Source: Mesorhizobium sp.
Lineage (GTDB): Bacteria > Pseudomonadota > Alphaproteobacteria > Rhizobiales > Rhizobiaceae
Assembly (NCBI GenBank): GCA_004020315.1
Contig: SAQG01000050.1
Span: 1-37,802 of the forward strand
Reading direction: 5' to 3'
DNA: 37,802 nt
Under the pieces are notes generated by a model. The model was not told where the DNA came from, ran no database searches, and saw only the letters and a list, made by a program, of their open reading frames with translations. Below are positions 26,048 to 35,048 of this stretch, in pieces. Numbering within the stretch: the first letter of the stretch is position 1; each line of letters begins with the position of its first letter. The position numbers and the translations under genes are program-made.

Positions 26048-27166
26048 ATGACGGGCGACGACACCAAACACCTTCCCCTCGAAGATCTGCACGTGGCCGC
26101 CGGTGCGCGCTTTGGCGCGTTCGCCGGCTGGTCGATGCCGCTGACCTATCCGGCCGGCGTGATGAAGGAGCACCTTCATACCCGCGAGCATGCCGGGCTG
26201 TTCGACATCTCGCACATGAAGCTGTTCGAGATCAGTGGCTCGGGCAGCGTCGCGCTTCTGAACCGAGCCTGCCCGTTCGACGCCGGCGCGCTTGAGATTT
26301 CCCAATCCAAATACACGTTCTTTCTCAATGAAGCGGCCGGCATCATTGACGATCTGATTGTCACCAGGCTTGGCCAGGCGCGCTTCATGGTCGTCGCCAA
26401 TGCCGGCAATGCCGAAGCCGACGAAAAGCACCTGCGCACGCTTGCCCTGGATTTTGACGCAAAGGGGGATTTTGACACAAAGGTGGACGCACTCGACCGC
26501 GTCTTCCTGGCGATCCAGGGCCCCGAAGCCTGGGCCGCCCTGTCTCGCGCCGGCATCGAGACTGGTTCGCTGCTGTTCATGCACGGCTTTGAGCCCCGCG
26601 CGAACTGGTTTATGAGCCGGTCCGGCTATACCGGTGAAGACGGTTTCGAGATCGCCCTGCCGGAAGCGGATGCGCGAAATCTCGTCGCCAAGCTGCTCGA
26701 GGACGAACGCGTGATGTGGGTTGGGCTGGCCGCCCGTGACAGCTTGCGGCTCGAAGCAGGGCTGTGCCTGCACGGACTGGACATCACGCCTGAGATCGAC
26801 CCGGCCAGCGCCGGGCTGATGTGGGCGATCCCGAAGGAGGTTCGCGCCTCTGGCGCTTTCATCGGCGCCGACGCATTGCGTTCAATCCTGGAGCGCGGCC
26901 CGGCGCAGAAACGCGTCGGCCTGAAGCCGGAAGGCCGCCAGCCGGTGCGCACCGGCGTTGCCCTTTTCGACGCCGACGGCAATCCCGCCGGCCACGTCAC
27001 CTCCGGCGGCTTCGGCCCCTCGGCCGCCCATCCGGTCGCCATGGGTTATGTCCAGACGTCGCTGGCCAAACCAGGCACGCAACTCTTCGCCGACGTTCGC
27101 GGGACGAAAATCCCGGTCGATATCAATCCCCTGCCCTTCACGCCGCATCGCTACCGCAAAGGATGA
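26048..27166 (+). CDS. gcvT: Aminomethyltransferase, glycine cleavage T-protein
   Basis: The T-protein of the glycine cleavage system takes the aminomethyl group from lipoyl-H-protein and gives methylene-tetrahydrofolate plus ammonia. The 372 residues show the folate-binding start (FGAFAGWSMPLTYPAGVMKEH in two parts), LFDISHMKLFEISG, MSRSGYTGEDGFEI and LRLEAGLCLHG, all conserved in GcvT. The ATG at 26048 has GGAG six bases upstream; the much longer open frame from 25784 runs through the riboswitch and is not real. Its TGA overlaps ATG 27163, a possible alternative start of gcvH. It is the first gene of gcvT-gcvH-gcvP. Confidence 0.97.
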   Translation: MTGDDTKHLPLEDLHVAAGARFGAFAGWSMPLTYPAGVMKEHLHTREHAGLFDISHMKLFEISGSGSVALLNRACPFDAGALEISQSKYTFFLNEAAGIIDDLIVTRLGQARFMVVANAGNAEADEKHLRTLALDFDAKGDFDTKVDALDRVFLAIQGPEAWAALSRAGIETGSLLFMHGFEPRANWFMSRSGYTGEDGFEIALPEADARNLVAKLLEDERVMWVGLAARDSLRLEAGLCLHGLDITPEIDPASAGLMWAIPKEVRASGAFIGADALRSILERGPAQKRVGLKPEGRQPVRTGVALFDADGNPAGHVTSGGFGPSAAHPVAMGYVQTSLAKPGTQLFADVRGTKIPVDINPLPFTPHRYRKG

Positions 27167-27171
27167 ATTTC

Positions 27172-27540
27172 ATGGCAAAAACCTATTTCACCGAAGATCA
27201 CGAATGGCTCCGCGTCGAAGGCGGTATCGCCACCGTTGGCATCACCGACTACGCGCAGGAACAGCTCGGCGATCTCGTCTTCGTCGAATTGCCGGAGCTT
27301 GGGAAAAAGCTGGCCAAGGGCGATACGGCCGTCGTGGTCGAATCCGTCAAGGCGGCATCGGACGTCTATGCACCGGTAGACGGCGAGATCACCGAGGCCA
27401 ACACCTCGCTTTCGTCGGACCCGTCTTTGGTCAATTCGGCGGCGACCAGCGACGGCTGGCTGTGGAAGATGAAGCTGGCCGATGAAAGCCAACTCGAAGG
27501 CCTCTTGGATGAGACCGCCTACAAAGCCCATATTGGTTGA
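27172..27540 (+). CDS. gcvH: Glycine cleavage H-protein
   Basis: The 122-residue lipoyl carrier shuttles the aminomethyl intermediate between P- and T-proteins. The lipoylated lysine is in VVESVKAASDVY (about residue 60). The start MAKTYFTEDHEWLRVE and the all-beta sandwich are canonical. I use ATG 27172, which has AAAGGA upstream; ATG 27163, three codons earlier and overlapping the gcvT stop, cannot be excluded. gcvP follows after 16 bases. Confidence 0.97.
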   Translation: MAKTYFTEDHEWLRVEGGIATVGITDYAQEQLGDLVFVELPELGKKLAKGDTAVVVESVKAASDVYAPVDGEITEANTSLSSDPSLVNSAATSDGWLWKMKLADESQLEGLLDETAYKAHIG

Positions 27541-27556
27541 TAGCAGGACCAAGAAG

Positions 27557-30370
27557 ATGACTGCAGCAGAATCCTACCCCTTCTCGGCCCGCCATATTGG
27601 CCCCGGCCTCAATGATGTCAGAGCCATGCTGGCGACGATCGGCGTTCCCTCAGTCGAGACGCTGATCAGCCAGGCTGTGCCGAAATCGATCCGGCTCGAC
27701 CGGCCGCTGGCCTTGCCGGCCCCGGCGAGCGAAGCGGAGGCGCTGGCAGAGCTTTCAGCGACAATGGCGAAAAATAAAGTTCTGAAGAGCTTCATCGGCG
27801 CCGGCTACCACGGCGTTCACGTGCCGCCGGTCATCCAGCGCAATCTGTTCGAGAACCCGGCCTGGTATACGGCTTACACGCCCTACCAGGCTGAGATCAG
27901 CCAGGGCCGGCTCGAAATGCTGTTCAATTTCCAGACCTTGGTCGCCGAGCTGACCGGCCTGCCGGTGGCGTCGGCCTCGCTGCTCGACGAGGCGACGGCG
28001 GTGGCCGAGGCGGTTGGCATTGCGTTGCGTCATCACCGCGACAAGCGGACCAAGGTGGCGCTTGCCGGCACCCCGCACCCGCAGACGCTCGACGTCGTGC
28101 GCACCCGCGCCGAACCGCTCGGCATCGAGGTCGACGGCGACACGATCGACGACAACACCGCCGCTCTGCTCGTCTCCTGGCCTGATACGTTTGGCGTCTA
28201 CGGCGACCACAGGGCGGCAATCGAGAAAGCCCGCGCCACCGGCGCGCTGGTCGTCTTCATTGCCGATCCGCTCGGCCTGACGCTGACCGATGCGCCGGCT
28301 AAGCTTGGCGCCGACATCGCCGTCGGGCCGATGCAGCGCTTCGGCGTGCCGATGGGCTTTGGCGGGCCGCACGCCGCCTATTGCGCCGTTTCCGACAGGC
28401 TGACGCGGCTAATGCCCGGCCGCCTTGTCGGCCAGTCCACCGACAGCAAGGGCCGCCCCGGTTACCGCCTTGCGCTGCAGACGCGCGAACAGCATATCCG
28501 CCGCGACAAGGCGACTTCCAACATCTGCACCGCGCAGGCGCTGCTCGCCAACATGGCGACGGCCTATGCGATCTGGCATGGTCCTAAAGGACTGCAGGCG
28601 ATTGCAGAGCGAATCCACACGCTGGCCAACCGCCTGGCTGCCGGCCTCGACGCAGCAGGCGTTTCGGTGCTTGGCGCCACCCGCTTCGACACGGTGACGG
28701 TGGAAGTGAAGGGCAGAGCGGGCGCAATCGCCGCTGCCGCTGAAAAGACCGGCCGATTGCTGCGCGTCATCGACCCCGACCATATCGGCATCAGCTTCGA
28801 CGAGACCTCGACCGATGCCGATCTGGACGCGATCGCCGCGCTGTTCGGCGCCAAGGCAGGCGCCGCTGCTGGCAGCACCATGCCCGGAAAACCGCGCGGC
28901 AAGGAATTTCTGACGCAGCCCGTCTTCCACGACAACCGCTCGGAAACCGACATGATGCGCTTCCTGCGCCGGCTGGCCGACAAGGACCTGGCGCTCGACC
29001 GCGCCATGATCCCGCTCGGCTCCTGCACCATGAAGCTCAACGCCGCCGCCGAGATGATGCCGGTAAGCTGGCCTGATATCGCCAACCTGCATCCTTTCGC
29101 CCCGGCAAGCCATTCGACCGGCTACCGCGCCATGATCGACGAGTTGGAAGGCTGGCTGGCGGAGATCACCGGTTTCGACGCGGTGACCCTGCAGCCCAAT
29201 GCCGGCAGCCAGGGCGAATATGCCGGGCTGCTCGCCATTCGCGGCTATCACCGCTCACGCGGCGAAGGCCACCGTACGGTCTGCCTGATCCCGTCATCCG
29301 CGCATGGCACCAATCCGGCGAGTGCGGCGATGGCCGGCATGAGCGTCGTCGTCGTGCGCTGCACCGAAGACGGCAACATCGATATCGACGATCTGAAGGC
29401 CAAGGCGGCCGAGCATGCGCAAGACCTCGCGGCGCTGATGTTCACCTATCCATCGACACACGGCGTCTTCGAGGAAGGCGCGCGCGATCTCTGCGCCCTC
29501 ATCCATGAGCATGGCGGCCAGGTCTATTTCGACGGCGCCAACCTCAACGCGCTGGTCGGCCTCGCCCGCCCCGGCGACATCGGCGCCGATGTCTGCCACA
29601 TGAATCTGCATAAAACATTCTGCATTCCGCATGGCGGCGGCGGTCCCGGCGTCGGCCCGATCGGCGTCAAGGCGCATCTGAAACCGTATCTGCCCGGCCA
29701 TGTCACCGAAGGCTCGGGCCATGCCGTGTCGGCCGCACCATTCGGCAGCGCTTCGATCCTGCCGATCACCTGGATGTATATCCGCATGATGGGCGCTTCG
29801 GGTCTGAAGCAGGCGACCGAGACGGCGATCATTTCCGCCAACTACCTGGCGACGCGGCTCGAACCGCATTTCCCGGTGCTCTACAAGGGCAGGCATGGAC
29901 GCATCGCGCATGAATGCATCCTCGACACCCGCGTGCTCAAGGACAGCGCCGGCATCAGCGTCGACGACGTCGCCAAGCGGCTGATCGACTACGGTTTCCA
30001 TGCGCCGACCATGTCGTTCCCGGTGTCCGGCACCTTGATGGTCGAGCCGACCGAGTCCGAACCCAAGAGCGAGCTCGATCGCTTCTGCGAAGCGATGATC
30101 GCGATATCAGGCGAGGCAGCCAAGGTGGCGAAAGGCGAATGGCCCCTGGCCGACAATCCGCTGGTCAATGCGCCGCATACCGCGGCCGAGGCGCTGGCCG
30201 GCCAGTGGACCCATCCCTATTCGCGCCTGGAGGCGGCCTACCCAGCCGGCGATGCCGACACATCAGCCAAATACTGGCCGCCGGTGTCGCGCATCGACAA
30301 TGTCGCCGGCGACCGCAACCTCGTCTGCTCCTGCCCGCCGCTGTCGGAATATCTGGGGGCGGCGGAGTAG
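27557..30370 (+). CDS. gcvP: Glycine dehydrogenase (decarboxylating), P-protein
   Basis: The PLP-dependent P-protein decarboxylates glycine and loads the remainder on GcvH. At 937 residues it is the fused single-chain form rather than split GcvPA/GcvPB. The N-terminal half has HIGPG and FIGAGYHGVHVPPV; the C-terminal half holds the PLP lysine in MNLHKTFCIPHGGGGPG (about residue 690). I use ATG 27557 with AGGA upstream, giving the usual MTAAESYPFSARHIGPG start; an in-frame ATG at 27482 lies inside gcvH. The last gene of the operon; its TAG stop forms part of the palindromic repeat that follows. Confidence 0.97.
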   Translation: MTAAESYPFSARHIGPGLNDVRAMLATIGVPSVETLISQAVPKSIRLDRPLALPAPASEAEALAELSATMAKNKVLKSFIGAGYHGVHVPPVIQRNLFENPAWYTAYTPYQAEISQGRLEMLFNFQTLVAELTGLPVASASLLDEATAVAEAVGIALRHHRDKRTKVALAGTPHPQTLDVVRTRAEPLGIEVDGDTIDDNTAALLVSWPDTFGVYGDHRAAIEKARATGALVVFIADPLGLTLTDAPAKLGADIAVGPMQRFGVPMGFGGPHAAYCAVSDRLTRLMPGRLVGQSTDSKGRPGYRLALQTREQHIRRDKATSNICTAQALLANMATAYAIWHGPKGLQAIAERIHTLANRLAAGLDAAGVSVLGATRFDTVTVEVKGRAGAIAAAAEKTGRLLRVIDPDHIGISFDETSTDADLDAIAALFGAKAGAAAGSTMPGKPRGKEFLTQPVFHDNRSETDMMRFLRRLADKDLALDRAMIPLGSCTMKLNAAAEMMPVSWPDIANLHPFAPASHSTGYRAMIDELEGWLAEITGFDAVTLQPNAGSQGEYAGLLAIRGYHRSRGEGHRTVCLIPSSAHGTNPASAAMAGMSVVVVRCTEDGNIDIDDLKAKAAEHAQDLAALMFTYPSTHGVFEEGARDLCALIHEHGGQVYFDGANLNALVGLARPGDIGADVCHMNLHKTFCIPHGGGGPGVGPIGVKAHLKPYLPGHVTEGSGHAVSAAPFGSASILPITWMYIRMMGASGLKQATETAIISANYLATRLEPHFPVLYKGRHGRIAHECILDTRVLKDSAGISVDDVAKRLIDYGFHAPTMSFPVSGTLMVEPTESEPKSELDRFCEAMIAISGEAAKVAKGEWPLADNPLVNAPHTAAEALAGQWTHPYSRLEAAYPAGDADTSAKYWPPVSRIDNVAGDRNLVCSCPPLSEYLGAAE

Positions 30371-30421
30371 ACCATGATCCCGAAAAATGGAATCCGGTTT
30401 TTCGGACAAGATCATGGTCTA
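30368..30421. repeat. Palindromic repeat overlapping the gcvP stop codon
   Basis: Perfect 12-bp outer arms TAGACCATGATC (30368-30379) and GATCATGGTCTA (30410-30421) enclose inner arms CCGAAAAA/TTTTTCGG. The gcvP TAG stop is the first three bases of the left arm. It lies between convergent genes and may act as a two-way terminator. Confidence 0.8.
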
Positions 30422-30442
30422 ACAAAAAGATAGAAGCCTCAA

Positions 30443-31612
30443 TCAGGCAGAACGCAAGGCCGGCGCGTCGGCCTTGCTCGCCTTGTTGTGGGCGACGACG
30501 CGATTTCGCCCGGCGCGCTTTGCCGCATAGAGTGCGGCGTCGGCTTCGGCCAGCACATGGTCGAGACTGGCGCCACCCGTCCCGCCGAAGCCGATGCCGC
30601 CACTGACTGTGCTGCGCAAAGGACCAAGCTGGGTGGCCACGACTTCCGTGCCGAAGGCGACGCTGATCTTGCTCGCAATGTCGTAAGCCTTCTCTTCAGT
30701 CATCCGCGACATGACGAGGACGAATTCCTCGCCGCCCAGCCGGAAGGCGTCGACGCCGGTCCTGGCATATTTCCGGATGACAGTGGCGAAGCGGCGCAGA
30801 ACCTGATCGCCGACCGGATGACCGAATACATCGTTCGTTTTCTTGAAATGGTCGAGGTCGAACATGGCGACGGACATGAACGGGCCGAAAACCCGCTCAC
30901 CGTAGAATGCCGTCAACGCGCGCCGGTTCATCAGCCCGGTCAAAGGGTCGGTCATGCTCTCGGCCTTCAGTTCGATCTGCGCCTGCAAATGGTGCAGGGA
31001 GAGCGTCAAAGCCCCGAGCGCGGTCATGCAGGCGACCGCCACCACGGAATTCAACCGTTCGGCCCAGTTGTCGGGCGCAACGCCGAGCACCCACTGGCCC
31101 TCGACCAGCAGGACCGCGCCGCAAAGTCCGAAGGACAGCGCACAGACGCCGCTCAGGAACGAAACGACCAGCAATATCCGGCGATCGTGACCACCCATGA
31201 TCCAGAACAGCACCCCGATAAGCGTGAGCAGCGCCGTTACCGTCGCGTAGGTGACGATGAAGCCGACGCCATCAAGGCCGAGGGACGTCGCGCCTGCGCA
31301 AACCGCCACCGCAGCCAGAGTCGGCAAGATGGCGCGCCTGTAGTCGCGCACGCCGAGATACTGCATGGCCGACAGGCAGAGGGTCAGGAAGCCCAGGCTG
31401 AGAAGCGCGAGCACAATCTGGCACAGCCAGGGGCTGGGATGCCTGGCATAATGCCAGAACAAGACCACCTGCGCGGCGAGCACCAGAATGCCGCACGCCA
31501 CCGTCAGCACAAAGCGTGCCTGTGGCGCAGTGAACCAGATCGCAAACAAGGTGATGCTGAGGCACATGCCCGACAGCGCCGCCGCGAGCAGGAGCGAACT
31601 GTAATCCAACAT
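30443..31612 (-). CDS. Membrane-anchored diguanylate cyclase (GGDEF)
   Basis: A 389-residue protein with six or seven N-terminal transmembrane helices (about 5-210) and a C-terminal GGDEF domain (about 225-375). The active site GGEEF is intact (FRLGGEEFVLVMSR), as is the DPLTGLMNRRAL start and the FDLDHFKKTND metal-binding segment, so it should make c-di-GMP. The I-site is degenerate: RTGV replaces RxxD at the usual distance before GGEEF, so product inhibition is probably lost. I use ATG 31612; a GTG at 31642 is also open. The membrane part carries no known sensor motif that I recognise. It is convergent with gcvP and divergent from parE. Confidence 0.9.
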   Translation of the reverse strand: MLDYSSLLLAAALSGMCLSITLFAIWFTAPQARFVLTVACGILVLAAQVVLFWHYARHPSPWLCQIVLALLSLGFLTLCLSAMQYLGVRDYRRAILPTLAAVAVCAGATSLGLDGVGFIVTYATVTALLTLIGVLFWIMGGHDRRILLVVSFLSGVCALSFGLCGAVLLVEGQWVLGVAPDNWAERLNSVVAVACMTALGALTLSLHHLQAQIELKAESMTDPLTGLMNRRALTAFYGERVFGPFMSVAMFDLDHFKKTNDVFGHPVGDQVLRRFATVIRKYARTGVDAFRLGGEEFVLVMSRMTEEKAYDIASKISVAFGTEVVATQLGPLRSTVSGGIGFGGTGGASLDHVLAEADAALYAAKRAGRNRVVAHNKASKADAPALRSA

Positions 31613-31684
31613 CCGTAAGCGACAGCCTCTTGCGGATTCCACTGCATTCTAGGTCAGCGGCGGTCCGCGGATACCGCTTTCAGC

Positions 31685-31710
31685 CAACCTTCGGACACAA
31701 CCTTCGGACA
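31685..31710. repeat. Two perfect 13-bp tandem repeats upstream of parE
   Basis: CAACCTTCGGACA occurs twice head to tail at 31685-31697 and 31698-31710, in the divergent region between the diguanylate cyclase and parE genes. It may be slippage or a binding site; nothing further supports a role. Confidence 0.6.
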
Positions 31711-31785
31711 AGGTTTACAAATGCCCCTCGACCCATTTCCGCCGCTTGGTTGTCGGATGGTTTTGCAGTAAGAGGCTCCATCCTC

Positions 31786-31800
31786 GAACGTAACAGGAAC
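31786..31800 (-). promoter_or_regulatory. LexA (SOS) box upstream of parE
   Basis: GAAC (31786-31789), seven bases, GAAC (31797-31800) is, on the minus strand, a perfect GTTC-N7-GTTC LexA box. It lies 72 bases before the parE ATG. ParE has been listed among alphaproteobacterial LexA targets, to my recollection. Confidence 0.65.
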
Positions 31801-31871
31801 CTCCGTCGCCTGCCCGCGAAAAGCGTGGCAGTATCGGGTGGTGATTCGCAGCATCGGAATCCAGGACCAGC

Positions 31872-33923
31872 ATGGACGACAACAACGATCTTTTCGGCAC
31901 TCTGGACAAGCAGCCACAACCGGTTCGCGCCACTGCGCGCCCGGCCGACCCGTTGGTGCAGGCGGCGAAGCGCCCGGCACCCCGCGACGGCAGCGAGAGC
32001 TACAGTGCCGCCGACATCGAGGTTCTGGAAGGTCTGGAGCCGGTTCGGCGGCGGCCCGGCATGTATATCGGCGGCACCGACGACAAGGCGATGCATCATC
32101 TGTTCGCCGAGGTCATCGACAATTCGATGGACGAGGCGGTCGCCGGCCACGCGACCTTCATCGATGTCGAGCTTTCGGCCGACGGATATCTGGCCGTCAC
32201 CGACAATGGCCGCGGCATTCCGGTCGATCCGCATCCGAAATTCAAGAAGCCGGCGCTCGAAGTCATCATGACGACGCTGCATTCGGGCGGCAAGTTCGAC
32301 AGCAAGGTCTACGAGACCTCGGGTGGCCTGCACGGCGTCGGCGTCTCCGTCGTCAACGCGCTGTCGGACCATCTCGAGGTCGAGGTCGCGCGCGGCCGCC
32401 AGCTCTATCGCCAGCGCTTTTCGCGCGGCGTTCCGGTGACCGGCCTGGAGCAGCTCGGCGAGGTGCATAACCGGCGCGGCACCAAGATCCGCTTCCATCC
32501 CGACGAGCAGATCTTCGGCAAGGGCGCGGCGTTCGAGCCAGCACGGCTCTACCGCATGACGCGCTCGAAGGCCTATCTGTTCGGCGGCGTCGAGATCCGC
32601 TGGACCTGCGATCCGTCGCTGATCAAGGAGAAGGACACGACGCCGGCCAAGGCCGAGTTCCATTTTCCCGGTGGCCTCAAGGATTACCTGAAAGCCTCGC
32701 TCGGCGACGAATTCCAGGTCACCCGAGAGATCTTCGCCGGCAAAAGCGACAGACAAGGCGGCCATGGTTCGCTCGAATGGGCGGTGACCTGGTTCGGCGG
32801 CGACGGATTTCTCAATTCCTACTGCAACACCATCCCGACCGGCGAAGGCGGCACGCACGAGACCGGCTTCCGCAACGTGTTGACGCGCGGCTTGCGCGCC
32901 TATGCCGAGCTGGTCGGCAACAAGCGTGCTTCGATCGTCACGTCGGAAGACGTCATGATCTCAGCGGCGGGCATGCTGTCGGTGTTCATCCGCGAGCCGG
33001 AATTCGTCGGTCAGACCAAGGACAGGCTGGCGACGATCGAGGCGATCAGGATCGTCGAGACCGCCATCCGCGACCCCTTCGATCACTGGCTGGCCGACAA
33101 TCCGCAGGAAGCTTCGAAACTGCTCGAATGGGTGATCGCGCGTGCCGACGAGCGGGTGCGGCGGCGCCAGGAAAAGGAAGTGTCGCGCAAGAGCGCGGTG
33201 CGCAAGCTGCGCCTGCCCGGCAAGCTCGCCGACTGCACGCAGAATGCCGCGGCCGGCGCCGAGCTCTTCATCGTCGAAGGCGATTCGGCCGGCGGCTCGG
33301 CGAAACAGGCGCGCGACCGCGCCAGCCAGGCAGTGCTGCCGCTGCGCGGCAAGATCCTCAACGTCGCCAGCGCCGGCAACGACAAGCTGGCCGGCAACCA
33401 GCAGATTTCCGACCTGATCCAGGCGCTTGGCTGCGGCACACGCTCGAAGTACCGCGATCAGGATCTGCGCTACGACCGGGTCATCATCATGACCGACGCC
33501 GACGTCGACGGCGCCCACATCGCCTCATTGCTGATCACCTTCTTCTATCAGGAGATGCCGAGCCTGGTCCGCGATGGCCATCTCTATCTGGCGGTGCCGC
33601 CGCTCTACTCGATCCGGCAAGGCGGCAAGGTCGCCTATGCCCGCGACGATGCGCACAAGGACGAACTCCTACGCACCGAATTCACCGGGCGCGGCAAAGT
33701 CGAAATCGGCCGCTTCAAAGGGCTCGGCGAAATGATGGCCGCCCAGCTCAAGGAAACGACCATGGACCCGAGGAAGCGCACGCTGCTCAGGGTCGATGTT
33801 ATCGACGCCGAGGCGGCGACCAAGGATGCGGTCGACGCGCTGATGGGCACCAAGCCGGAAGCCCGCTTCCGCTTCATCCAGGAACGTGCGGAATTCGCCG
33901 AGACGGAAGTGCTGGACATCTGA
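31872..33923 (+). CDS. parE: DNA topoisomerase IV subunit B
   Basis: The ATPase subunit of topoisomerase IV, which decatenates daughter chromosomes; it works with ParC (not in this window). The 683 residues show the GHKL ATPase domain with DNSMDEAVAG, DNGRGIPVDPHP and SGGLHGVGVSVVNALS, the transducer domain, and the TOPRIM part with VEGDSAGGSAKQARDR (about 467-482) and MTDADVDGAHIASLL (about 538-552). The C-terminus lacks the GyrB insert, which fits ParE. The N-terminal 40 residues are a low-complexity extension. The start has AGGA upstream. A LexA box in the promoter suggests SOS induction. Confidence 0.95.
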   Translation: MDDNNDLFGTLDKQPQPVRATARPADPLVQAAKRPAPRDGSESYSAADIEVLEGLEPVRRRPGMYIGGTDDKAMHHLFAEVIDNSMDEAVAGHATFIDVELSADGYLAVTDNGRGIPVDPHPKFKKPALEVIMTTLHSGGKFDSKVYETSGGLHGVGVSVVNALSDHLEVEVARGRQLYRQRFSRGVPVTGLEQLGEVHNRRGTKIRFHPDEQIFGKGAAFEPARLYRMTRSKAYLFGGVEIRWTCDPSLIKEKDTTPAKAEFHFPGGLKDYLKASLGDEFQVTREIFAGKSDRQGGHGSLEWAVTWFGGDGFLNSYCNTIPTGEGGTHETGFRNVLTRGLRAYAELVGNKRASIVTSEDVMISAAGMLSVFIREPEFVGQTKDRLATIEAIRIVETAIRDPFDHWLADNPQEASKLLEWVIARADERVRRRQEKEVSRKSAVRKLRLPGKLADCTQNAAAGAELFIVEGDSAGGSAKQARDRASQAVLPLRGKILNVASAGNDKLAGNQQISDLIQALGCGTRSKYRDQDLRYDRVIIMTDADVDGAHIASLLITFFYQEMPSLVRDGHLYLAVPPLYSIRQGGKVAYARDDAHKDELLRTEFTGRGKVEIGRFKGLGEMMAAQLKETTMDPRKRTLLRVDVIDAEAATKDAVDALMGTKPEARFRFIQERAEFAETEVLDI

Positions 33924-34285
33924 GCGTCTCTGCTCGGCGAACCGCAAACGGCGACCGTTGCTGCAGATCGAAGCCTCGCTGCGCATCATCGCCGCCGCTA
34001 TCGGGGGTTTTCCGGATTCTTTGCGAAGGAGGGTAACCGCATCATTTGACAAGCACTAGAAGCGCGATTGAAGCAAGCCGGTGCCGCTTTGCATGTCAAG
34101 CAGCGCTGAAAGCGCCGAAAATAGTTGGTCTACTGCTTTGAAATCCGACGACTTCTGCAATTTCGTGTCCTATTTGCAACAAAAAAGAGGAACCGTTGTC
34201 CAACCGCCGCGAAGGGAGAGAGCGCATATGGACCAAAGCCAGCAGCCTAAGGTAGTAGTTTGATATCAATATTAGGGGGCAAATT
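33924..34285. other. Intergenic stretch upstream of the porin gene
   Basis: No gene is convincing here. A 60-codon plus-strand frame from 34081 has a composition unlike its neighbours. AT-rich islands (about 34170-34195 and 34255-34285) fit a promoter and leader for the porin gene, whose ribosome-binding site AGGGGG lies just before 34286, but I cannot identify -35 and -10 boxes with confidence. Confidence 0.5.
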
Positions 34286-34960
34286 ATGCGCAAGATTCTT
34301 CTCGCATCCATTCTCGTTATAGGCTCATCCGAGGTTGCGATCTCGGCCGATGCTGTGATCGATACACTACCCGTTGAGTCGGCCTACAACTGGAGCGGCG
34401 CCTATTTGGGCGGATTTATCGGCTACGGTTTTGGTGACACCGAACATCTCAATCCGCCCGGTGAGACGGGAGATCTGGACATCGACGGGGTCATTGGCGG
34501 CGTCGCCATCGGCTACAACTACCAGATGGGCCATTACGTTCTTGGCGCCGAGGCAGACATTGCCTGGTCGGGCATAGAGGGTTCCCACGGGCCCGCTTTG
34601 TTCAACTCGTTCAATTGCGGGTCGGGCCCGTGCGAGACGGAGGTCAACTGGCTTGCCACAATTCGCGGCAGGGCGGGTTATGCCTTCGACAATGTTCTGC
34701 CATACGTAACTGGTGGTGTGGCGATCGGAGGCGTGGATGCACGCATCCCAAATGCTCCCGAGTTGCAAGACGGCGAGGACACTCGGGTCGGCTGGACAGT
34801 CGGCGCAGGTATCGAATACGGCATTTCGAGCCAGTGGACAGCTAAAGTCGAATACCTTTACACCGATCTCGGAGATTGGCGCTACGACAGCGACGGCTCC
34901 GACTTCAGCGCCACGGCAGAGTTCTCAACCGTGAAGTTCGGCGTCAATTACCGATTCTGA
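34286..34960 (+). CDS. Outer-membrane beta-barrel protein, Omp25/Omp31-like
   Basis: A 224-residue small porin-like barrel with a signal peptide (MRKILLASILVIGSSEVAISA, cleavage after ISA). The mature part shows the family hallmarks: an NWSGAYLGGFIGYGFGD start, alternating aromatic/hydrophobic strands, a VGWTVGAGIEYGISSQWTAKVEYLY strand pair in two parts and a C-terminal Phe (VKFGVNYRF), the BAM recognition signal. Relatives are Brucella Omp25/Omp31 and rhizobial RopB. Two cysteines in one loop (NCGSGPCE) may form a disulfide. It stands alone and is convergent with the DUF2336 gene. Confidence 0.92.
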   Translation: MRKILLASILVIGSSEVAISADAVIDTLPVESAYNWSGAYLGGFIGYGFGDTEHLNPPGETGDLDIDGVIGGVAIGYNYQMGHYVLGAEADIAWSGIEGSHGPALFNSFNCGSGPCETEVNWLATIRGRAGYAFDNVLPYVTGGVAIGGVDARIPNAPELQDGEDTRVGWTVGAGIEYGISSQWTAKVEYLYTDLGDWRYDSDGSDFSATAEFSTVKFGVNYRF

Positions 34961-35048
34961 TTATCGGCCGGTCCTGATTGCTCGCTCGGGCGTTGTAAAA
35001 TGCCCGAGCGTCTGGTTTGCCGGCAACCGCAGACAGTCCGTTTGAGTG

